Shown one piece after another: positions 1 through 6,786 of a stretch of DNA of 64,000 nt. Location of the stretch: NCBI RefSeq assembly GCF_002157355.1, contig NZ_LYMK01000001.1, positions 342,303-406,302 of the forward strand, given 5' to 3'. The stretch's first letter is position 1, and each line of letters opens with the position of its first letter. The position numbers and the translations under genes are program-made. Source of the stretch: Variovorax sp. JS1663 (GTDB lineage Bacteria; Pseudomonadota; Gammaproteobacteria; Burkholderiales; Burkholderiaceae_C). The notes beneath the pieces were generated by a model. That model was not told the origin of the DNA. It made no database searches and worked only from the letters and a program-made list of their open reading frames with translations.

Positions 1-528
1 GCGCAAGCCTTCGCGCAGCGCTTCGAGCGCGACGTCGAGGCCGATCTTGTTGCGGAAGCGGAAGCAGTCGACGACGGTCCGCGCTGCATTGAAGACGGGC
101 ACCTTGATGCCGTCGATGGTTCGGCGCTCGATACCGTCGGCCAGGGCTGCGTCGGACATGCGGACGACGCGGATCGCCGGTTGGTCCAGCCGTGGTGTCA
201 CCATGTGCTGCGGGATCGCGAGCCAGACCTCGTAGGGGGCCTGCGTGCCGATCTCGTGCACGCGAAGAGCCGACAGCAGGCACACGACACCTTTCGGAAC
301 ACGTGCCGACACCTCGGCGAGGGAGCGGTGCTCGCTGGTCTTCGCGCCGGGAATGCCGTAGAGCCCGCGCGCGACGCGCTCGAGCTTGCCGGTCTGGACG
401 AGGCGCGTCAGCGCGATCGTCGGCAGGCCCTGCTGCGTCACGTCACGCGCGCGCAGCAGTTTGCGTGATCGAGCAAGGCGCAACACCTGCTGTTCCTGGG
501 TGGCGGTTGCTGCCGTCGGAGCTCTCAT
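1..528 (-). CDS. AbiEi-family antitoxin / transcriptional regulator (partial, runs off left edge)
   Basis: Translating the minus strand from the ATG at 528 gives 176 open codons that leave the window without a stop. Residues 40-58 (LTRLVQTGKLERVARGLYG) are the winged-helix region typical of AbiEi antitoxins. A later stretch around residues 145-170 (VFNAARTVVDCFRFRNKIG) matches the conserved C-terminal half of the same family. In AbiE type IV systems AbiEi represses its own operon and opposes the nucleotidyltransferase toxin AbiEii, whose gene normally follows; here it would lie beyond the left edge. A free-standing AbiEi-like regulator is the alternative. No strong ribosome binding site is visible before the ATG. 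Confidence 0.78.
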   Translation of the reverse strand, partial: MRAPTAATATQEQQVLRLARSRKLLRARDVTQQGLPTIALTRLVQTGKLERVARGLYGIPGAKTSEHRSLAEVSARVPKGVVCLLSALRVHEIGTQAPYEVWLAIPQHMVTPRLDQPAIRVVRMSDAALADGIERRTIDGIKVPVFNAARTVVDCFRFRNKIGLDVALEALREGLR

Positions 529-634
529 TGGCGGATTCTGTTGTGAGAGCACTGTGAAAGTCAATTTTTGCAGTAGAAATGCAACACAGTCGCATGCCCG
601 CCGAATGCGCCCGCTGCCGCTGGCTGCAGCCGGC

Positions 635-1057
635 TCAGAGCGTCTTCATCATGCACGCCAGATAGAAGCCCTGGGTGTGGTTGTCGATGCGGCCGAACTC
701 CTTGTAGCCGCGCTTCACATAGAAGCCGCGCGCCTGCCACTCGAAGGTCTCGAGCTTGGCGCTGTGCGCGCCCAGGTGCTTGGCCCTCGCTTCGGCTTGC
801 GCCAGCAGTTCGCTCCCGAGGCCGGAAGCACGGGCTGCCTCGTCGACCCACAGCACGTCGATGTGAAGCCAATACAGGAACACGTAGCCGCGAAGGCCGC
901 CGATCGTTCGGCCTTCTTCGTCCTTGGCGTTGAGCCAGATGGGCTGGGATTCGGGGTACTCGCCCACGAAGGTGTAGTTGAAGTGGCGAAGGCGGCGGCC
1001 GAGTTCGCCGGATCTCACTTCTTCTTGGGTTGCTTCGGTGAGGGTCCAGTTGGTCAT
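635..1057 (-). CDS. GNAT-family N-acetyltransferase
   Basis: A 140-residue protein of normal single-domain GNAT length. The central strand IDVLWVDEAARASGLG leads into SELLAQAEARAKHLGA, the acetyl-CoA binding motif (V-x(n)-GLG-x-L) of GNAT enzymes. The later FYVKRGYKEFG is the usual 'GFY-x-x-xGF' segment. The family transfers an acetyl group from acetyl-CoA to an amine; the substrate cannot be read from sequence. It stands alone between the AbiEi gene and a divergent lipoprotein gene, and its C-terminus (MMKTL) lacks the tail motif seen in the element's core genes. Confidence 0.85.
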   Translation of the reverse strand: MTNWTLTEATQEEVRSGELGRRLRHFNYTFVGEYPESQPIWLNAKDEEGRTIGGLRGYVFLYWLHIDVLWVDEAARASGLGSELLAQAEARAKHLGAHSAKLETFEWQARGFYVKRGYKEFGRIDNHTQGFYLACMMKTL

Positions 1058-1211
1058 TGTGGGCTCAGCTCGGGTCGGGGAGTCGCCGCGATGATGGGTT
1101 AAGCCACGGTACGCGACTGCATATTTTCTCGAGACAACCGAGACTTTTTACCTCACGCTGATCGTCGAGAGTTGCCAACAATCGCCGCTCCCGCCACAAC
1201 AACGACAGGCA

Positions 1212-2018
1212 TTGACCGTGTTCACGAACAAGAATAATGACCGACCCGCAAAGACCATCGCTCTCGTTACCGCAGCATCCGTCGCATTGAGCGGCTGTAG
1301 CACGATGGTTGCGTACTCGGCCAAACCCATAGAGCCGATCCAGACGTTGAAGTACACGCAGGGCATCGGCACCGTCACCGAGAAGAGCGAGAGCAACGAG
1401 ATCTTCATGTACCCCACGTTCAGAACGCAGGGTACGACGATGCCGACCTTCACGATCGGCTACGCCAACAACGGCAGCGAAGCCGTTAACTTCACACCGG
1501 ACAACGTCAAGGCCTTCTTCCGCGGCCAGCCGGTTCCGATCTACACCTACACCGAGCGAATCGCTGAGATTCAGAGCGAAAAGCGGAGCCAGCAAATCGC
1601 GCTGGCCATCGTCGGTGGCTTGGCCGCTGGTGCTGCTGCGTATGGTGCTTCGCGCCAGACTTATCGGTCCAACTACTCCGGCTTTGCTTCAGGGCGGGGC
1701 GGCGTCACGAGCTTCGCCGGGACCAGCACCGTTCGCGTCTACGACCCGTTGGCCGGCATCGTGGCGGGCGCGGCAGTGGGAGGCGCAACGGGGCTGGGAA
1801 TACGGCAGCTTGAGTACAACGCCCAGAATCAGGAGCAGGCCGCCAATTCGATACTGCAGGCGAACACGGTGGATCCGTTTCACATGGTCACCGGTGATCT
1901 CGTGTTGAAGGGCTGCTGCGATCCGTATCCGAGACCTGATGACGCGATTCGCTTTGAAGTTACAGCGAATGGGAGAACTGCGGTCTTCGAGTTTGCGCGG
2001 GTGAAGGTCTCGCAGTAG
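1212..2018 (+). CDS. Putative outer-membrane lipoprotein, glycine-rich
   Basis: 268 residues when started at TTG 1212; GTG 1218 is an equally plausible start. Residues 10-30 form a short lipoprotein signal peptide with lipobox LSGC, so the cleaved Cys near residue 29 would be acylated and the protein periplasm-facing. The body has a beta-rich first half with many Thr/Tyr. Two small Gly/Ala-rich hydrophobic segments follow (around IALAIVGGLAAGAAAYG and GIVAGAAVGGATGLG), resembling glycine-zipper stretches of cell-envelope proteins. It has its own promoter region and no operon partner. Function not recognised. Confidence 0.7.
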   Translation: MTVFTNKNNDRPAKTIALVTAASVALSGCSTMVAYSAKPIEPIQTLKYTQGIGTVTEKSESNEIFMYPTFRTQGTTMPTFTIGYANNGSEAVNFTPDNVKAFFRGQPVPIYTYTERIAEIQSEKRSQQIALAIVGGLAAGAAAYGASRQTYRSNYSGFASGRGGVTSFAGTSTVRVYDPLAGIVAGAAVGGATGLGIRQLEYNAQNQEQAANSILQANTVDPFHMVTGDLVLKGCCDPYPRPDDAIRFEVTANGRTAVFEFARVKVSQ

Positions 2019-2236
2019 AGGGTGGGCGGCACGGTGCTGGACTTAGCGACTGAGCGTTCGCGAGTGCGCGAACCGGTCATTCGCCGAGCAAAGCCACAGG
2101 CGACCGCTTGGCTACCCAGACTAGTCGCTCGACCGAGGCAAACCAGACCAGACCATGGCAACGACTGCTCGCGCCGACGATGAACTGGTGCTCTCGACCC
2201 TAAACGGGCACTCGGCTCCTAGTCCAAGAGGAGATC

Positions 2237-3637
2237 GTGCCGGATGCTATAGACTTCAGCAGGTTGCGCCAACATTTTTGGCCGGGGTGGGGCATGCTGC
2301 AAAAAGTTATAGAAGACCCTTTGCTTGAGATCCTAATGGCCATCCAGGAGAAGCATGACAAAGACTTCTGGTCCTTCAAAAACGCGTCCAAGCGCCGTGG
2401 AGCTCATGCGCTGATCCACTATCCCGCCATGATGGTGCCAAATCTGCAGGGCAACATCCTCGACGCTATCAAACAGGCATCGCCCAAATCCCAAAAGGTA
2501 CTGGACCCCTTCGTTGGCTCGGGGACTGTACTCGTAGAGAGCATGAACTTGGGGCTTGACTTTTCCGGCGTAGACATCAACCCGTTGGCGGTGCTGTCAT
2601 GTCTCGTCAAGTCCGGCCCTTACTTCATTGATGCGTTCAAGGATGAAGCTTCTAAGTTGATTGCGAGAATCCGCGCCGATGGGATCACACGTCACGAAGC
2701 CACCTTCATCGGCCGAGAAAAGTGGTTCGAGGAAGACGTGGCGCTCGGCATCTCCAAGGTCGCACGGAACATCAAGGATGTAGACGCGCTCTGGGCTCGA
2801 CGGCTGTTTTGGCTGGCATTGGCCCGTGTTATCCGCGCCTGCTGCAACTCCCGCAACTCGACGTACAAGCTTCACATCAAGAAGGCGGCGGATATCAACC
2901 CCGAGGCCGATCCGGTGAAAGCCTTCGTTGAAACGATCGAGGCCTACAAGAAGCACTTGAAGGACCAGACCGTCGACTGGTCTGAAAAGGGCCTCCTGAA
3001 GCGCGGGCGGTATCAGAACAGCGTGAGCATCACAGTGGGAGACAGCACCAGCACTCTGGAAGAGGCCGGGCAATTGTTCGATGTCATCATGACATCGCCG
3101 CCCTATGGGGATAACAAGACCACGATCCCCTACGGCCAATATGCCTTCCTGCCTCTGCAGTGGATTTCGGCGGAAGACATCAGCCCTTCGATCGAAGCTA
3201 GCGTACTCGCGAACGCTCATGCGCTGGATACGGCCAGCCTCGGTGGCAGCGCTAAGAATGCCACAGAGCGGGCCGAAGTGCTTCGGAACGAGTTCGAGTC
3301 GGTGAGGAAGTATCTGGTCAAGCTTTCTTCCAAGGGCAGCGGCGTCAAGCGTTTCGGTGCGTTCTTCGGCGACCTCAACCCCTGCATCGAGCAGATCTGT
3401 AACTCGACCAACCTCGGTGGATATCACGCCTGGACGATTGGCAGCCGGCATATCGAAGGCATCCGAGTGCCGATGGAAGAGATTCTTGAGGAAATGCTCG
3501 ACAAGCGCGGTATGGACACCGTTGGCCGGATACACCGGTCTATCCATGCCAAGAAAATGGCGGCGCGCAACAACTTGTCCAGCACGATGAACACAGAAAT
3601 CATCGTCCTGGCGAAGAAGAGCGCAAAGAAGAGCTAA
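2237..3637 (+). CDS. Site-specific DNA methyltransferase (DPFxGSGT / TSPPY type)
   Basis: 466 residues started at GTG 2237, which has the ribosome binding site AGAGGAG at 2224-2230. Motif I DPFVGSGT near residue 90 binds S-adenosylmethionine. The catalytic TSPPYGDNK near residue 285 is the N4-cytosine/N6-adenine signature. The arrangement (motif I before the catalytic motif, long insert between) fits a stand-alone modification methylase. Its stop overlaps the ATG of a GHKL-ATPase gene (TAATG), so the pair looks like one restriction or defence operon whose later genes were removed by the IS630 element. Base composition is lower in GC than the region right of the IS. Confidence 0.85.
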   Translation: MPDAIDFSRLRQHFWPGWGMLQKVIEDPLLEILMAIQEKHDKDFWSFKNASKRRGAHALIHYPAMMVPNLQGNILDAIKQASPKSQKVLDPFVGSGTVLVESMNLGLDFSGVDINPLAVLSCLVKSGPYFIDAFKDEASKLIARIRADGITRHEATFIGREKWFEEDVALGISKVARNIKDVDALWARRLFWLALARVIRACCNSRNSTYKLHIKKAADINPEADPVKAFVETIEAYKKHLKDQTVDWSEKGLLKRGRYQNSVSITVGDSTSTLEEAGQLFDVIMTSPPYGDNKTTIPYGQYAFLPLQWISAEDISPSIEASVLANAHALDTASLGGSAKNATERAEVLRNEFESVRKYLVKLSSKGSGVKRFGAFFGDLNPCIEQICNSTNLGGYHAWTIGSRHIEGIRVPMEEILEEMLDKRGMDTVGRIHRSIHAKKMAARNNLSSTMNTEIIVLAKKSAKKS

Positions 3638-3891
3638 TGGGCCGCTTAAGGGAGAGCATGGGATTGGACGAACAAAATCATCGCCCAGACGAGATTAAAG
3701 TCTCTGCCCGGGTGCTCGTCCAACTGGGTGAGGAGCTTGTGACGGATGCGGAGCAAGCCATCCTCGAATGCGTCAAGAACGCCTATGACGCTGATTCTCT
3801 CGGCTGCAAGGTGGTGATTCGCACCAAGGCGTATGGTTCCTTTGACCAGGATGAACTAGTGTGCTGTCCCGCTAATAAGTGGCATAAATAA
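3637..3891 (+). pseudogene. GHKL/HATPase-type ATP-binding protein, N-terminal fragment truncated by IS630
   Basis: The first 73 codons encode the start of a histidine-kinase/Hsp90/MORC-like ATPase: AILECVKNAYDADS is the Bergerat-fold N-box (E..xNAxDA). The reading frame enters the left end of the IS at 3856 and stops at 3891. Translation is coupled to the methyltransferase by a TAATG overlap; ATG 3658 with GGGAG just upstream is an alternative start. The remainder of this gene is not on the far side of the IS, so the insertion was accompanied by a deletion or rearrangement. In defence operons such ATPases act with a methylase and nuclease; here the product must be inactive. Confidence 0.75.
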
Positions 3892-3902
3892 TGCATGCCT
3901 TT

Positions 3903-3930
3903 GCGGTATCTTGGAACTGGAGATACCGCG
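3903..3930 (+). promoter_or_regulatory. Hairpin enclosing the transposase ribosome binding site
   Basis: GCGGTATC at 3903-3910 pairs with GATACCGC at 3922-3929. The GGAG ribosome binding site of the transposase lies in the loop and right arm, immediately before ATG 3931. Such a hairpin would limit translation of transcripts entering from outside, a known way for insertion sequences to restrain transposase production; that role here is inferred. Confidence 0.6.
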
Positions 3931-5022
3931 ATGAACAGAGGCCGGCCGAAGGCGCAATTGGTGATGACGGACGATGAGCGGGCGCAACTCGTGTCGTTTG
4001 CGCGCAGCCGCTCGCTGCCGGCGTCGTTGAGTGCGCGAGCGCACATCGTTCTGAGCAGCGCCAACGGCGAGGCTAACAGCTCGATCGCCGAGCGTCTGCA
4101 ACTGACCAAGGCCACCGTGGGCAAGTGGCGCGCTCGGTTCATCGAGCGCCGCATTGCGGGGCTTTACGACGACATGCGCCCCGGCCCGCCGCGCAGCATC
4201 GACGACGAGCGTGTGGCCAACCTGATCAAGACGACGCTGCACACCAAGCCGGCCGACGGCGCGACGCACTGGAGCGTGCGCTCGGTGGCCGCGGAGACCG
4301 GCATTTCCAAGAGCAGCGTGCAGCGCTACTTCCAGCTCTTTGGCCTGCAGCCGCATCGCACCGAGAGCTTCAAGCTGTCCAACGATCCGTTCTTCGTGGA
4401 GAAGCTGCGCGACGTGGTGGGCCTGTATCTGAGCCCGCCCGAGAACGCGCTGGTGCTGTGCGTGGATGAGAAGAGTCAATGCCAGGCGCTGGAGCGTACG
4501 CAGCCGATGTTGCCCATGGGCCTGGGCTATGTCGAAGGCGTCACGCACGATTACAAGCGCCACGGCACGACCACGCTGTTCGCGGCCCTGAATGTGCTCA
4601 ACGGTGCAGTGCTGGCGGCTTGCAAGCCGCGCCATCGCCATCAGGAATTCCTGTCGTTCCTGCGCGAGATCGACAAGGCCGTGCCGGCCGAGTTGGACGT
4701 TCACTGCATCGTCGACAACTACGCCACCCACAGCCATCCGAAGGTCAAGGCCTGGTTGGCGGGCCGCCCGCGCTGGCACATGCACTTCGTGCCAACCTAC
4801 AGTTCCTGGCTGAACCAGGTCGAACGTTTCTTCGCGCTGATCACCGACAAGGCCATCCGGCGCGGCTCGTTCACCAGCGTCAAGCAACTCGTCAACCGCA
4901 TCGACCAGTTCGTCACCCATCACAACACCAACTGCCGACCCTTCCGCTGGACTGCCACTGCCGAGTCGATCCTTGAGAAACTGCATCGACTTTGCTCACG
5001 TATCAGCGGGACAGCACACTAG
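3931..5022 (+). CDS. IS630-family transposase
   Basis: 363 residues from ATG 3931 (GGAG at 3919-3922). An N-terminal helix-turn-helix with RARAHIVL-like and SSIAERLQLTKATVGKW segments is followed by an RNase H-fold DDE domain. LCVDEKSQ holds the first Asp, HCIVDNYATHSH the second, and SSWLNQVERFF the terminal Glu with the 'WLNxVE' signature of the family. Full length and uninterrupted. The C-terminus is encoded by the right terminal repeat. Confidence 0.93.
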   Translation: MNRGRPKAQLVMTDDERAQLVSFARSRSLPASLSARAHIVLSSANGEANSSIAERLQLTKATVGKWRARFIERRIAGLYDDMRPGPPRSIDDERVANLIKTTLHTKPADGATHWSVRSVAAETGISKSSVQRYFQLFGLQPHRTESFKLSNDPFFVEKLRDVVGLYLSPPENALVLCVDEKSQCQALERTQPMLPMGLGYVEGVTHDYKRHGTTTLFAALNVLNGAVLAACKPRHRHQEFLSFLREIDKAVPAELDVHCIVDNYATHSHPKVKAWLAGRPRWHMHFVPTYSSWLNQVERFFALITDKAIRRGSFTSVKQLVNRIDQFVTHHNTNCRPFRWTATAESILEKLHRLCSRISGTAH

Positions 5023-5197
5023 CCAGCACGCGACCGGCAAAGTTCTTCCCGTCAAAGGACCATCGGGCGCCGTCGCTCTCGATGAAGTCGTGGATCGGGC
5101 GGCCAGAGAGGGTGCCGATGCGCGGGCCGGCGCGGCGCGTGCGCAGCTGGGCGAACACGGTCGCTGCGGAGTGCAGCCGCTCATTCATATCAGCCAC
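5003..5197 (-). pseudogene. Small unknown protein, C-terminally truncated by IS630
   Basis: A minus-strand frame starting at GTG 5197 (or ATG 5188) encodes MNERLHSAATVFAQ followed by about 45 further residues ending near NFAGRVLAS before running into the right end of the IS. The GTG start overlaps the Arg-Gly-stop codons of the preceding gene (CGTGGCTGA). Both genes therefore belong to the same coupled operon and to the set bearing the PRG-like tail. Function not recognised; the missing 3' half lay where the IS now sits. Confidence 0.6.
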
Positions 5198-5627
5198 GAT
5201 GCTGCCCTTCGAGGCGCTGTTCGGATTCATCCGCGGCCGTCTCGCCTTCCTGCTCGAGTTCGGGTGCGTGGATCGTGATGCCGGCAGCGCGCGCCGCGGC
5301 AATGATGCGCTCGATGCCGGCCAGGGCGATCTCATGCATCGCCTTGTGTTTTTCGAAGACGGTCTCGCCCTCTGGCACAAGCGAATGCTCCACCGGGTCG
5401 AACTCTCCCTCGAACGCGAGGTCCAGCTCGGTCACGCCGATCGCCGCTGCTTCCTGCAGGTCCGTCAGCATCGAGTGTTGGCGCAAGAGCACGCGGGCGT
5501 CATCGGACTCGCCGTCGGCGTTGCGAAGTGAGCCGTCCTCGCGTGTTGCGAAGCTTTCGTCGATCGAGGCCATGCGCGTTGCGATCAGCTGGCGGAGGGA
5601 ATCGATGGAGGTAGTGGTCATTTGCAT
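5190..5627 (-). CDS. Unknown acidic protein with PRG-like tail
   Basis: 145 residues, mostly helical, with a short conserved-looking core (ITELDLAFEGEFDP-like, with EKHKAMHEIALAGIERII) and no recognised domain. The C-terminus is an acidic run ending EGQHRG, a variant of the tail found on many proteins in the window. The last three codons (CGT GGC TGA) overlap the GTG start of the truncated downstream gene, so the two were translated together. Divergent from the HU gene. Confidence 0.65.
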   Translation of the reverse strand: MQMTTTSIDSLRQLIATRMASIDESFATREDGSLRNADGESDDARVLLRQHSMLTDLQEAAAIGVTELDLAFEGEFDPVEHSLVPEGETVFEKHKAMHEIALAGIERIIAAARAAGITIHAPELEQEGETAADESEQRLEGQHRG

Positions 5628-5898
5628 GAAGCGGATTCTTTCTTGCGTACGAGTCTACTGACGCGGATCGTGTTTGCGCTAGGGCAGATGCGAGAAACAG
5701 TTCACTTTGGGCGCGCGACAAGAGGGTGTTGAGCAGGAAGTGCTGGTCCGCGTGCATGGCCGGGTGTTGCGTGAGTCATCAATGGCCATCGGCCACAATG
5801 GAGGGCCCGGCCGGACAGACTGCATGCCAGCAGCGCTTCCGCGCATCGATGCGCCGCCCGTCGGCCCCAACTTTCCACGCCTCAAAAAAGGAGCCTCA

Positions 5899-6180
5899 AT
5901 GAACAAAGCCGAACTCGTCGCCGCCATCGCTGCCGACACCAACCTCTCGAAGGCCGACGCCGGCCGCGCTCTCGATTCCACGCTCGAGCACCTGGCCAGT
6001 GCGCTGACCAAAGGCGACACCGTGCAGCTGCTCGGCTTCGGCAACTTCTCGATCTCCGACCGCGCCGAGCGCGCGGGCCGCAATCCGTCGACCGGGGAGG
6101 CCATCACGATCAAAGCCACCAAGGCAGTGAAGTTCACCGCGGGCAAGGCGCTCAAGGATGCAGTGAACGCTGCAGGATGA
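5899..6180 (+). CDS. HU-family histone-like DNA-binding protein
   Basis: 93 residues, the standard length, started at ATG 5899 behind the ribosome binding site AAAAAGGAG (5885-5893). The sequence has the helical dimerisation half ([20 protein letters not shown]) and the beta-arm region with [20 protein letters not shown], the HU signature including the arm Asn-Pro that intercalates DNA. HU compacts and bends DNA; plasmid and phage copies help keep large accessory replicons organised. It is followed by about 600 bp of decayed sequence, so it is probably monocistronic. Confidence 0.95.
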   Translation: MNKAELVAAIAADTNLSKADAGRALDSTLEHLASALTKGDTVQLLGFGNFSISDRAERAGRNPSTGEAITIKATKAVKFTAGKALKDAVNAAG

Positions 6181-6786
6181 TGCAACTGCGTGAGAACGTG
6201 TGAGCAAGATGGAACCTACGCGAGTTTCTTACGGTCGCAGTCAGGTAGGTTTTTGGGCCCTCGCGATGCCACAGTTCAACGAAGACGCGATCTGAATCGA
6301 AGCTCTCGATTTTTCAGGGATCGACGCCAAGGTCATTCGCATGGATGCCGAAGAATGCAGCTCGACCACCGCTCGTCAAATGCCTTGTCGATCCACAACT
6401 CCTGATTGCGAAGGCCGACTACTGCGGTTCCTTCATCGTCGCCATTCCGCCGCTTGCATTTAGATGGTTCACAGGACGATGGGACCCGTCAGCCTCAATG
6501 GTGTGAGCATCGAGGTAGATCTGCTGAATCTGCTGGAAGGGGTAGGTTCCGGAGCGGATTCACGGCGGCAAGGATCAGAGCAGCCGGGCTGCTTGATTGT
6601 GCTCCAGTCATCAGGGCGCAGGGGAAAGCTCCTTCGTGTGATGCAGGCGCCGAGCCAGAAAGTCTTCAACCCGTTCTCGGAAGCCGAGGTAAACCGTAGT
6701 TGACCAAGGCCATTCGCGGGGAGATCAAGTCAGCGTAGGAGATCAAGGGCGGTCGTCGCATCCATGAGACTGATTCTCGCTTGCGT
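6181..6786. other. Decayed intergenic region after HU
   Basis: About 600 bases with no convincing gene on either strand. The only readable piece is a short minus-strand fragment (6611-6697) matching the end of the GNAT-like gene at 9930-10817. The rest gives only short frames with poor amino-acid make-up and looks like old coding DNA in decay. Confidence 0.5.
6611..6697 (-). pseudogene. Fragment duplicating the C-terminus of the GNAT-like gene at 9930-10817
   Basis: Read on the minus strand this gives VYLGFRERVEDFLARRLHH and a few more residues before a stop. The intact gene has AYVGFREPVEHFLARGLEH at the same place. Nucleotide similarity is also visible (the CTCGGAAGCCGA block). Upstream similarity is lost at once, so it is a remnant. 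With the intact copy it brackets the AT-richer island at 6.8-9.8 kb. Confidence 0.65.

Larger units (their letters stand above)
3856..5022 (+). mobile_element. IS630-family insertion sequence with perfect 18-bp terminal repeats
   Basis: The ends are CTAGTGTGCTGTCCCGCT (3856-3873) and its exact reverse complement (5005-5022). The outer CTAG contains the TA dinucleotide that IS630/Tc1-type elements target and duplicate. The element carries one transposase gene whose stop codon (TAG, 5020-5022) lies within the right terminal repeat. Perfect repeats and an intact ORF suggest a recent, possibly active copy. It separates a methyltransferase operon on the left from the element's core genes on the right and truncates a gene on both sides. 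Confidence 0.93.
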
